A stretch of DNA of 64,000 nucleotides from Paenibacillus sp. FSL H7-0331 (lineage in GTDB: Bacteria; Bacillota; Bacilli; Paenibacillales; NBRC-103111), in assembly GCF_001956045.1 (NCBI RefSeq), contig NZ_MRTH01000012.1:1-64000 (forward strand), read 5' to 3'. Positions within the stretch are counted from its first letter, which is position 1. Each line of letters opens with the position of its first letter. The notes under the pieces were generated by a model. That model saw only the letters and a list, made by a program, of their open reading frames with translations. It was not told where the DNA came from and made no database searches. This document shows, piece by piece, positions 34,960 to 42,293 of the stretch. Position numbers and translations under genes: made by a program.

Positions 34960-35844
34960 ATGGCAATGGATAAGGTGTATTCAATGATGTTTGAGGATGA
35001 GATATTCCCGGAGCGTGAACGTGCGGCCTGGACGTACAGAATGGAAGATCGATTCATGCGCCTCGGTTTTGTCAAGCGCATACTGCCTCCACTAATTGCA
35101 TTCATTGTGTTTATCGGAGGCTGGCAGCTGATTGTGGGCCTGCTCAATCTGCCCGTCTATCTGGTGCCCAAACCATCGGATATCGTAAGTGCCGCCTGGT
35201 TGAGCAAGGGAGATTTGTGGGTGTCCGTCTCTACTACGGCAATCGAAGCGATCGTGGGCTTTGTGCTGAGTGTGGTGCTTGGTGTCCTTGGAGCGATTCT
35301 GCTGGCCAGCTCGAAGCTGATAGAGAAAAGCGTCTATCCCTACGCAATTATATTGCAGACGATTCCGATTGTTGCCGTCGCTCCACTGATCGTTATTTGG
35401 TTTGACGCGGGGATGAATGCAATCGTCATTATCGCTTTTTTGATCGGATTTTTCCCGATGTTATCCAACACATTAATCGGATTGAATGCTACGGATCACA
35501 ATATGAGCAATCTGTTTTATTTATACAATGCCAACCCGTTCCAGACGATGTGGAAGCTGCGTATTCCGGCTGCTCTGCCTTACATCATAGCCGGTCTCAA
35601 GATTTCCTGTACGCTTTGTGTCATCGGTGCAATCGTCGGTGAGTACATTGCCGGAATCGGCGGGGATAAGGGTGGTCTTGGCTACGCGATTACGAACGCA
35701 GCTGCCCGTCTCAAAACAGCCTATTTATTCGCCTGCGGCCTATCTGCATCGGTGCTGGGTATTGGATTTTTCCTCTTGGTCAACGCTTTCTCCAAATGGG
35801 TATTAAGCTCATGGCATGAATCGGAAATGAGCCGTGAAAGCTGA
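34960..35844 (+). CDS. ABC transporter permease (SsuC/ThiX type)
   Basis: A 294-residue membrane permease of the nitrate/sulfonate/pyrimidine class, with about six membrane segments. YLVPKPSDIVSAAW near residue 65 and QTIPIVAVAPLIVIWFDAG are family hallmarks. The ATPase-docking loop lies in YLYNANPFQTMWKLRIPAAL. About 40 hydrophilic residues precede the first membrane segment. AAGGAG lies 11 bases before the ATG. It is the third component of the importer with 28624 and 32708. Confidence 0.93.
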   Translation: MAMDKVYSMMFEDEIFPERERAAWTYRMEDRFMRLGFVKRILPPLIAFIVFIGGWQLIVGLLNLPVYLVPKPSDIVSAAWLSKGDLWVSVSTTAIEAIVGFVLSVVLGVLGAILLASSKLIEKSVYPYAIILQTIPIVAVAPLIVIWFDAGMNAIVIIAFLIGFFPMLSNTLIGLNATDHNMSNLFYLYNANPFQTMWKLRIPAALPYIIAGLKISCTLCVIGAIVGEYIAGIGGDKGGLGYAITNAAARLKTAYLFACGLSASVLGIGFFLLVNAFSKWVLSSWHESEMSRES

Positions 35845-35882
35845 TAGGAATAGTTTGTTAACATATAAAGAAGGTGATTCCG

Positions 35883-37142
35883 ATGTTCGATCTCATATTT
35901 CGAAATGTGCGTTTGCAAGGTAAACAAGACTCGCCGCTGGTCGATATCGGCCTGCGGGATGGAACCATAACGCTGATCGGCGCGATACCTGCTCATAGCG
36001 GGACGCGCGAAGTGGAAGGCAGCGGCTATCTGGCGCTGCCTCCTTTTGTTGAATCGCATATTCATCTGGATACGGTGCTCACAGCTGGTGAGCCTTCCTG
36101 GAATGAGAGCGGCACTTTGTTTGAAGGCATCAGGCTGTGGCAGCAGCGGAAGCAGAGCCTTTCCATTGAGGATGTGCTGCGGCGAGCTGAGAAGGTGCTG
36201 CGGATGTATATCGTCGGCGGTATTCTGCATATACGCACACAGGCGGATATTTCCGATCCGCAGCTGGTCGCTCTCCGAGCGCTCCTGGAGCTTCGTGAGC
36301 GGGTGAAGCCTTATGTTAACCTTCAGGTTATGGCTTTTCCGCAGGATGGCATTCGCGCCTGCCCTGATAATGAGCAGCGGCTTGAAGAAGCGCTTCAGCT
36401 GGGCGCGGATGGAGTCGGTGCGATACCGCATTTTGAGCATACGCGGGAGGAAGGAATTGCTTCGCTGGAGGTTTGTTTCCGGCTTGCCGAGAAACACGGG
36501 CGTTTTGTCCACATCTTTTGCGATGAAATTGATGATGGACATTCAACGTTTATTGAAACCGCTGCCCATTTGGCCATTCAAACGGGATTGCGCGAACGGG
36601 TAACGGTAAGTCATTGCAATGCAACGGCTTATTATGGAGAGGCCTATTTTCAAAAGCTGCTCGGCCTGCTGTCCCGCTCTGGAATCAATGTGGTATGCTG
36701 TCCGCTTATTAACAGTGCGATGCAGGGCAGGTTCGACAGCTTCCCGAAGGGACGCGGCATTGCCCGGATCAAGGAGATGTGGCAGGCGGGAGTGAATGTG
36801 AGTGTGGCGCATGATGATATTCAAACGCTCTTTTATCCGTTTGGTACCGGCAATATGCTGCAGGCTGCCCATATGGCCGCCCATCTAGCGCACATGACGG
36901 GTCGGGAAGAAGTAGCCGAGCTTGTACGGATGGTGACGGTTCGTGCGGCGAAGACTTTGCAGATAGAGGATCAATACGGCATAGAGGTCGGCAAACCGGC
37001 AAATTTTGTTGTATTAGAGGCTCGTGATGCAATGGAGCTTGTGAACAAGCAGCCGGCTTGTCGTTATGTTATCAGTCAGGGCCGTATCGTTGCCGAGACG
37101 GTTCCTGCTGTGAGCAGCTTGTTCGATTGTCTGGATGAGTGA
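35883..37142 (+). CDS. codA: Cytosine deaminase
   Basis: A 419-residue CodA-type amidohydrolase. ESHIHLDTVLTAGEPSWNES closely follows the E. coli CodA N-terminal metal site. FCDEIDD (Glu), VSHCNA (His) and AHDDIQTLFYPFGTGNM (Asp and the CodA-specific loop) complete the active site. It would deaminate cytosine or a related compound such as isoguanine, creatinine or a pyrimidine catabolite. AGAAGGTG lies before ATG 35883. It is the last gene of the transporter operon and the second CodA-like enzyme in it. The pair may act on different intermediates. Confidence 0.9.
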   Translation: MFDLIFRNVRLQGKQDSPLVDIGLRDGTITLIGAIPAHSGTREVEGSGYLALPPFVESHIHLDTVLTAGEPSWNESGTLFEGIRLWQQRKQSLSIEDVLRRAEKVLRMYIVGGILHIRTQADISDPQLVALRALLELRERVKPYVNLQVMAFPQDGIRACPDNEQRLEEALQLGADGVGAIPHFEHTREEGIASLEVCFRLAEKHGRFVHIFCDEIDDGHSTFIETAAHLAIQTGLRERVTVSHCNATAYYGEAYFQKLLGLLSRSGINVVCCPLINSAMQGRFDSFPKGRGIARIKEMWQAGVNVSVAHDDIQTLFYPFGTGNMLQAAHMAAHLAHMTGREEVAELVRMVTVRAAKTLQIEDQYGIEVGKPANFVVLEARDAMELVNKQPACRYVISQGRIVAETVPAVSSLFDCLDE

Positions 37143-37193
37143 GCTCCGCCTACAGACGATAAGAATCTAACAAACTCATCCTCGCATTCGTTA

Positions 37194-38003
37194 TCATTCA
37201 TTGTCCGCATAACGATCCAAAGCCTTCACAGTAGTTTCGTACATTCGCTGCTGGAGGGCCGGATCCCCGACGATGCGGACACGTTTGCCAAGAAAGCGAA
37301 GCTTGGACAGCATATAATCGGTTTCATTCTTCGCAAAGGTCACCTGAATCGTATACAAGTCTAGTTCGGCGTCATAATCGACCTCCTTTTCAAAGCAGGA
37401 AAAGGCATACAGGATGCGTGACAGCTCGCGGTTATATTCCCGCAGCACCTGAATGGATGTGCTTGCTTTATGCTGCTCAAGAGCGGCGTGAATGGATGCT
37501 CCATACTGCGCGACCTCAGGATCAGGCAGAGCTTCTTCGGCTACAGCCAAGATTTTGTGCAGACGTGTGCTCATCAGAGTTGCGCGCCTCTGATGGTACC
37601 AGAGCAGATACCATTCCTTTTTGACCATAGAATATTCCAGCTTATAAGGAAACCCGAGTTCATCGAGTTTGGTCCGTCCGCCTTTCACTTGATAGCTGAT
37701 GCAAATTCCTTGCTGATTCATAATCGCCCGACGCAAGGGGCGCAGGTAAGCGTGGTAAACCTGCCGCTCTGTGCTGCGGGCTTTTTCCATGAAAGCCTCT
37801 GTTATGTCCATCATGCTCTCTGGTTCGAGGAGCTGCTGCAGCTTTCCAAGTGTTGCTGCCGTGAACGCTTCCTCCGCTGCGGGATGCTGTAGCATGGTTT
37901 TCAGCCAGCTGCGCTCATGGGAGGTGATCATGAAGGTGCCTGAATCCTCCAGGCGGGAAATAATCTGATAGTTAAAAATCTTTTCAAACAGATTCAGGTT
38001 CAT
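37194..38003 (-). CDS. WYL-domain regulator, second of an overlapping pair
   Basis: A 269-residue protein with a central WYL-type domain (ICISYQVKGG, then LEYSMVKKEWYLLWYH) and a C-terminal WCX-like extension. The N-terminus has no clear helix-turn-helix. It overlaps the end of the upstream WYL gene by 20 bp, so the two are translated together and probably form a heteromer, as PafB and PafC do. WYL proteins are known to sense nucleic-acid ligands. Its position next to the tRNA-like RNA and the promoter motif at 39416 suggests that it regulates that transcript. Confidence 0.85.
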   Translation of the reverse strand: MNLNLFEKIFNYQIISRLEDSGTFMITSHERSWLKTMLQHPAAEEAFTAATLGKLQQLLEPESMMDITEAFMEKARSTERQVYHAYLRPLRRAIMNQQGICISYQVKGGRTKLDELGFPYKLEYSMVKKEWYLLWYHQRRATLMSTRLHKILAVAEEALPDPEVAQYGASIHAALEQHKASTSIQVLREYNRELSRILYAFSCFEKEVDYDAELDLYTIQVTFAKNETDYMLSKLRFLGKRVRIVGDPALQQRMYETTVKALDRYADNE

Positions 38004-39303
38004 AGTAAGACTGTATCTCCTTCCATTCGGCTATCAGCTCTTGTCGGAACCGCTTCGGCTCCAGAACTTCGCAGCTGGAACCGAAGCTTCGCAGCCATGG
38101 CTTGATCTCCTGCGTCCCGTTGACGGTTATTTCATATATAAATGATTCCTTGTCCTCTTCGGTAATGAGTCCCCACTGTCCTTGCAGCAGCACACGTTCC
38201 TTGACGAAATTCGTCCGCAAATGAACCGGATTGAAAAATCGCACACGAACTGTAACCGGATGACCGGTATCGATTAACCAGCTGTGTTGAATTTTATGCT
38301 CCAGTTCCAGCTTTTTACTTTCAAAAAATGCCTCGGTAACAGACTCCCCCTCGACAATCTGCGTCATTCCCTCGATTCGATATTTTCTGATACCATGCCG
38401 TGCATGATGAGACAGCAGGTACCAGCGCCCGTATTGATGATCGTACACCACTTTTAAGGGAAGCGTCAGCTCCTGATGGCCTTCCGCTTCGCGTTCGAAC
38501 AATGGGTTCGTATTTTGCGAAGCATAGCTTTGTGGGTTTTTTGGCGAAAAATATAAAAATTGCACTTTACGGCGGCTGCGGATAGCATCGATCAGCACAA
38601 ACAAATGAGCCTCATCCAAAATGCGGGAGTAGTAATGATATTTATACAGAAAAGGCTCCAATAGCAGCTTCTCCGACTGGTTGTACTGGAGACTCTTCTT
38701 CAGACTGTCCCGCAGCAGGTAGCCTTGTACCGAAGGAAGCTGAGTATTGGCCATAACATTTACAAAATCATACAGATCCAGCAGCTCATCCTGCGATAAA
38801 TCCCGGACCAGATCATGGTTAATGCGGTAACGATACGGGCGCGGTCCTGGTTCTTTGGCGATTACGCCAACCTCTTCGAGATATTTGAGATCGGAGCGGA
38901 CTGTTTTTTCATCGGGCAAAGCAAGCTCGGAGGGCATTGCACTGCAGCAGGCATCCAGCAGCTCCATGGCGGTCAGCGACTTCTTATGAAGGGTGGCCAA
39001 CAGCAGAGAAATCCGCTTGGATTCGGTTTCTTTAAGCGATTTGGCGCGAAATAGAAACAGCAGCATGGGGTCCGTGGAATCCAAATAGCTGTAGCGGATC
39101 ATATCGGCGAGTTCTTTTCCCTGGTCCTCAGGCAGCTGGCGATAGATCGAGCCGACAATTTCTTTTAATCGTTTGATCGTTTTGTCAAAGGTATGAACAG
39201 AAATGCCAAGTCGATCGGCAAATTGCTGTCGACTGTATGCGCCGCCAGTCAGGACAAGCATACGTAAAAACTGGATTTCTTTATCGAAGCTTTCCTTGGC
39301 CAT
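37984..39303 (-). CDS. WYL-domain transcriptional regulator with N-terminal HTH, first of an overlapping pair
   Basis: A 439-residue regulator. An N-terminal helix-turn-helix (YSRQQFADRLGISVHTFDKTIKR) is followed by a second winged-helix-like region (LPDEKTVRSDLKYLEEVGVI), a WYL domain (KVQFLYFSPK, then LPLKVVYDHQYGRWYLLSHH) and a WCX-like C-terminus (VTVRVRFFNP, then WLRSFGSSCEVLEP). Its start lies 112 bp from the promoter motif at 39416, on the opposite strand, giving the usual arrangement of a divergent regulator. With 37194-38003 it resembles PafBC-type pairs, which activate DNA-damage genes; here the target may be RNA repair. Confidence 0.9.
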   Translation of the reverse strand: MAKESFDKEIQFLRMLVLTGGAYSRQQFADRLGISVHTFDKTIKRLKEIVGSIYRQLPEDQGKELADMIRYSYLDSTDPMLLFLFRAKSLKETESKRISLLLATLHKKSLTAMELLDACCSAMPSELALPDEKTVRSDLKYLEEVGVIAKEPGPRPYRYRINHDLVRDLSQDELLDLYDFVNVMANTQLPSVQGYLLRDSLKKSLQYNQSEKLLLEPFLYKYHYYSRILDEAHLFVLIDAIRSRRKVQFLYFSPKNPQSYASQNTNPLFEREAEGHQELTLPLKVVYDHQYGRWYLLSHHARHGIRKYRIEGMTQIVEGESVTEAFFESKKLELEHKIQHSWLIDTGHPVTVRVRFFNPVHLRTNFVKERVLLQGQWGLITEEDKESFIYEITVNGTQEIKPWLRSFGSSCEVLEPKRFRQELIAEWKEIQSYYEPESV

Positions 39304-39415
39304 GTGAATCCCTCAATTCTGGTTGTTCTCTCTTTCATGCAGAAATACCGTTATGGAACCGCACTGCTATTGTAACAGCAGAAGGAAATGAAGAAAATGG
39401 AAAGTTTGTAGCGAG

Positions 39416-39466
39416 TCGTAATACTTTCACCATGTTCCTGCACCTCAAAATGAGCGATGATAAGAC
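39416..39466 (+). promoter_or_regulatory. Promoter-like motif upstream of the permuted tRNA-like RNA, shared with rtcB
   Basis: ATACTTTCACCATGTTC (39421-39437) and AAAATGAGCGATGATA (39447-39462) match the sequence at 21191-21240 upstream of rtcB, with no gap through the end of GATGATA. The variable middle lies between the two blocks in both copies. If CAAAAT at 39446-39451 is the -10, transcription would start near 39458, just before the first RNA hairpin. The likely regulator is the divergent WYL pair. Confidence 0.65.
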
Positions 39467-39900
39467 AGGTTGATGCACGGGTGACTTACCCAGGCAGGGA
39501 TGTCGAGCATCCCGCAGTGCCCGCACACTATGAGTGCAGGTATGCTGTAACGTTTATACCGGTGTCAATCTCCGATGTGTCAAGGGTTCGAATCCCTTAT
39601 TGCCTGGATGGCAATTAGCTCAGTGGTAGAGCACTCGACTTTTAATCGAGCGATATTGAAAAAGCAGAACAAGGCCTTGGACAGGAAGCTTCAGTGGGCA
39701 CTTGTGCTTACACTGCAGGCAGGCTCTGTAGTCGGTGGATACCGAAGCGGGCGAATCGCGGATCGGACTGTGGACGAAGTTAAACGGCTTACGGGTTGAA
39801 GTTAAACCTGTGGCATTTCATCGAGACTGCAGACTGAAAGCTGATGTACCCGATTCTTAAGCCAGACTCCGCACTCGCTTCAGGAGGCTTCCTGTTAAGA
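39467..39900 (+). ncRNA. Structured non-coding RNA or leader carrying a permuted tRNA-like domain
   Basis: No credible gene lies between the WYL gene and the slipin, but the stretch is rich in hairpins. Left of the tRNA-like core are GGGT/ACCC (39479-39491), GGGATG/CATCCC (39497-39513), GCAC/GTGC (39523-39537) and GGTAT/ATACC (39539-39560). Right of it are CAGTG/CACTG (39692-39715) with an inner GCAC/GTGC, and CGGT/ACCG near 39735. GAAGTTAAAC is repeated near 39777 and 39799. The flanks can pair weakly across the core (TCAAT near 39575 with ATTGA near 39655). There is no T-run terminator before the slipin, so it may be a 5' leader processed from the slipin mRNA. Both ends are uncertain. Confidence 0.6.
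39582..39650 (+). ncRNA. Circularly permuted tRNA-Lys(UUU)-like domain
   Basis: Read left to right: T-stem AAGGG, T-loop TTCGAAT, T-stem CCCTT (39582-39598); acceptor 3' strand ATTGCC (39599-39604); a 5-nt loop TGGAT; acceptor 5' strand GGCAAT (39610-39615); TA; D-arm GCTC-AGTGGTA-GAGC (39618-39632); A; anticodon arm CTCGA-CTTTTAA-TCGAG (39634-39650) with UUU at 39641-39643. All stems pair perfectly and the invariant tRNA bases are present (U8, A14, GG in the D-loop, U33, TTCGA). The halves are in reversed order and the acceptor is capped by a loop, so no aminoacylatable end exists without further processing. It resembles the tRNA-mimic modules of bacterial Y RNAs, or an exon of a permuted self-splicing RNA. 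Confidence 0.85.
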
Positions 39901-39934
39901 GGTCAAATTCAAAGAAGGCTAAGGAGGATGTCCT

Positions 39935-41047
39935 ATGTTTAAAAAAGTTATCATTCAAGCTGGTGAGCGGGGCTTGCTGTTTCGCCAGGGCAATTACATC
40001 AAGCATCTGCAGCCGGGAACGTACCGATTTGGTCCATTTTCCGAGGATACCATTATCATCATGGATGTGGCAAAGCGTTTTTATGTGCCCAACAAGGATA
40101 TTCAACTGTTCATTCAGGATGAGCAGCTGCTTAAGGAGCTGACCATCATAGACGTTCAGGATTATGAATATGTGCTGCATTATGAGGATGGCAAGTTTGT
40201 CTCGCTGTTGACGGCTGGCTTGTATGTGTTCTGGAATGTGCTGAAGCGCCATACCTGTGTGCGTATCGATACCCGGGAGCCGGAGATGGATGCTGCGGTA
40301 GAGCGTTCGATTTTGCCTAAGCTGACCGGGTATTACCAGACGATTGAAGTTGCAGGTCATGAGGCAGGCGTGCTGTATTACAATCATGTGATGCAAAGGG
40401 AGCTGCGTCCCGGCAAGTATTACTTTTGGAAGGGTCCTGTTCACGTTGCAGGTAAAACATTGGACTTGCGGCAGCAGCAGCTGGATATGACCGGTCAGGA
40501 AATTATGACAGAGGACAAGGTCACACTTCGTCTGAACTTTGTTTGCCAGTATAAAATTGTAAACCCGCTGAAGTCGCTTGAGATCAAATCGTTCGAGGAC
40601 CAGATTTATATATTGCTGCAACTGATCTTGCGCGAATATGTAGGTACGCTGAAGCTGGATGATTTGTTGAAAATGAAGCAGGAAATCGCCATCTTCGTAC
40701 TCTCTGCTCTGAACCGGAGAAGTGAAGATTATGGGGTGCAGTTTCTGTCAGCAGGGCTGAAGGATATTATTTTGCCTGGCGATATCAAGGATATTCTCAA
40801 TACGGTCCTGTTGGCTGAGAAGAAGGCGCAGGCTAATATTATTACTCGCCGTGAAGAAACGGCCTCAACGCGCAGCCTGCTCAATACAGCCAAGCTGATG
40901 GATGAGAACCAGACGCTGTATCGTCTGAAGGAGCTGGAGTTTCTGGAAAAAATCTGTGAGAAAATCGGGACGATTTCACTCACGGGCGGTGGTAATTTAC
41001 TGGAGCAGTTGAACTCCTTGCTCAGCATAAAGGAATCCAAGCAATAA
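39935..41047 (+). CDS. Slipin (SPFH/band 7 family) protein
   Basis: A 370-residue slipin-family protein. A first segment (ERGLLFRQGNYIKHLQPGTYRF) and a second (EAGVLYYNHVMQRELRPGKYYFWK) share the same pattern, so the N-terminal part looks internally duplicated. The SPFH domain follows (VTLRLNFVCQYKIVNP, then LREYVGTLKLDDLL and YGVQFLSAGLKDIILPGDIK), ending in a coiled coil. There is no obvious membrane segment, so membrane contact would be peripheral. SPFH proteins form large ring or cage assemblies. AAGGAGGA precedes the ATG. It lies directly downstream of the tRNA-like RNA, and a terminator follows. The context with rtcB-type promoters suggests a role in RNA stress; this is inference. Confidence 0.87.
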   Translation: MFKKVIIQAGERGLLFRQGNYIKHLQPGTYRFGPFSEDTIIIMDVAKRFYVPNKDIQLFIQDEQLLKELTIIDVQDYEYVLHYEDGKFVSLLTAGLYVFWNVLKRHTCVRIDTREPEMDAAVERSILPKLTGYYQTIEVAGHEAGVLYYNHVMQRELRPGKYYFWKGPVHVAGKTLDLRQQQLDMTGQEIMTEDKVTLRLNFVCQYKIVNPLKSLEIKSFEDQIYILLQLILREYVGTLKLDDLLKMKQEIAIFVLSALNRRSEDYGVQFLSAGLKDIILPGDIKDILNTVLLAEKKAQANIITRREETASTRSLLNTAKLMDENQTLYRLKELEFLEKICEKIGTISLTGGGNLLEQLNSLLSIKESKQ

Positions 41048-41086
41048 ACCACAAGACGAGAGATGGTCGTTTTGTGGTTTTTTATT
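41046..41086 (+). terminator. Terminator after the slipin gene
   Basis: AAACCACAA pairs with TTGTGGTTT, extended inside by ACGA/TCGT, followed by a T run. The stem overlaps the slipin stop codon. Confidence 0.9.
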
Positions 41087-41232
41087 GTCCAGCGAAATGA
41101 GTCATGCAGCCACTTATTCATCTAATTGTTTCTGACTATTCAATGTCAGGTTTTATTTGCTATAATAGAGCAATTCCGTTTGGCAGGCGATAATATTCAC
41201 CAGAACGGTGATCGTGATTAGAGGGTGGATGT

Positions 41233-41925
41233 ATGATGGAAATTGGTTGGTTTGAGCTTGAAATTTTAATGAAGCTGGGCATATCGGCTATTTTGGGTAT
41301 GGTTATTGGCGTAGAACGGGAGATTCGCAACAAGCCATTGGGCTTGAAGACCTCGTTGGTTATTTGTCTAAGCAGCTGCTTGTTAACGATTGTTTCTATT
41401 GAATCAGCGAACAAATATGCGATAGCCGGGCTTCACGTTATGGACCCGATGCGTTTGGCTGCTCAGGTCGTGAGCGGAATCGGTTTCCTGGGAGCGGGTG
41501 TTATTCTTCGAAAATCAAATGATGTCATCGTAGGCTTGACGACTGCAGCCATGATTTGGGGAGCCAGCGGCTTGGGGATAGCTGTTGGGGCCGGTTTTTA
41601 TATTGAGGCCATATTTGGCATGCTGCTCATCCTGGCGAGCGTTGTGGCCGTTCCGTTTTTTATCAAAAAAATAGGGCCCAAAAATTTGACCTTAAAAGAG
41701 CTTCGTATCAAGCTTGTTGTACAGCACGAAGGTGATTTGACCAGTATTATCAAGCTGATTATTGCGAAGCACTATAAGATGAACAATATTCATATCAAAG
41801 AATTGAGCGCCGAGCAGCAGGAATTGAATTTTATTCTTCTTGTTGAAAAGAAATTTGCCTCGGAGGTCTATTATGAAATGAAAAGCTTGCCTTATATAGA
41901 AACTGTAGAGGTTGAAACGTTATAA
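41233..41925 (+). CDS. MgtC/SapB-family membrane protein
   Basis: A 230-residue protein with about four or five N-terminal membrane segments and the MgtC hallmarks GMVIGVEREIRNKPLGLKTSLV and VVSGIGFLGAGVILR. A soluble ACT-like C-terminal domain follows (about 150-230; LRIKLVVQHEGDLTSIIKLI). Family members help growth at low magnesium or inhibit the F-type ATP synthase. GAGGGTGG precedes the ATG. TATAAT at 41161-41166 is a candidate -10. It is a stand-alone gene, not obviously linked to its neighbours. Confidence 0.9.
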   Translation: MMEIGWFELEILMKLGISAILGMVIGVEREIRNKPLGLKTSLVICLSSCLLTIVSIESANKYAIAGLHVMDPMRLAAQVVSGIGFLGAGVILRKSNDVIVGLTTAAMIWGASGLGIAVGAGFYIEAIFGMLLILASVVAVPFFIKKIGPKNLTLKELRIKLVVQHEGDLTSIIKLIIAKHYKMNNIHIKELSAEQQELNFILLVEKKFASEVYYEMKSLPYIETVEVETL

Positions 41926-41992
41926 GCGTCTGTCCCTTTTTTTGAAAGGTAAACATTTCCGTTTCTATCGCCCAGCAACACAATTGATCCTC

Positions 41993-42048
41993 TTGCCGAA
42001 CGGAAGAGGGTCGTTTATAATTTATTTATAGTAAACTGTTAACAGTTT
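41993..42048 (+). promoter_or_regulatory. Promoter with a perfect palindromic operator
   Basis: TTGCCG (41993-41998), 17 bp, TATAAT (42016-42021). Five bases past the likely start site lies the perfect palindrome AAACTGTTAACAGTTT (42033-42048). A repressor bound there would block early elongation. The best candidate is the GntR-family protein encoded at 44223 in the same operon. Confidence 0.7.
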
Positions 42049-42190
42049 CCAAACGATGATATTCGCAAAAAGGCTGCTTTTGTCGGTTCCAACTTTGCTG
42101 CTATCTTACCTCAAGCTATGCTGACCGCCTGCGTGGTCAATACCTCAAGATAAGTCTTAATGATTCCATTCGTTGCCTTGAAACCTTATT

Positions 42191-42204
42191 TGTAAGCGCA
42201 TACT
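42191..42204 (+). promoter_or_regulatory. Candidate CcpA cre site in the SDR operon leader
   Basis: TGTAAGCGCATACT matches the cre pattern with one mismatch, the same one as in the site at 11262. It lies about 170 bp after the predicted start site, where cre sites act as roadblocks. Confidence 0.35.
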
Positions 42205-42293
42205 TTAGACTTTTGTCGTATTCGATGTAAGTCCTTGCTGGTGAGCTACTCGTTAAGAGACTGACTGCGATAATCCAAAGGAGGGCAGTGCCG

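Larger units (their letters stand above)
41926..42293. other. Regulatory region upstream of the SDR/enolase operon
   Basis: The 368 bp hold a small hairpin CCTCTT/AAGAGG at 41990-42008, a promoter (41993-42021), a 16-bp perfect palindrome (42033-42048) and a cre-like site (42191-42204). The untranslated leader would be about 265 nt. I see no riboswitch class that I recognise in it. Confidence 0.6.

Noticed and set aside
39582..39650. Ordinary tRNA-Lys gene
   Set aside because: The T-arm lies before the D-arm and no T-arm follows the anticodon arm, so a standard tRNA cannot form in linear order.
39729..39760. T-box-like GGTGGATACCG in the ncRNA
   Set aside because: Only loosely like the T-box core, no terminator/antiterminator pair follows, and the downstream gene is not amino-acid related.
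39575..39799. 74-codon open frame across the tRNA-like domain
   Set aside because: It translates the tRNA-like sequence; there is no ribosome site and the composition is not protein-like.
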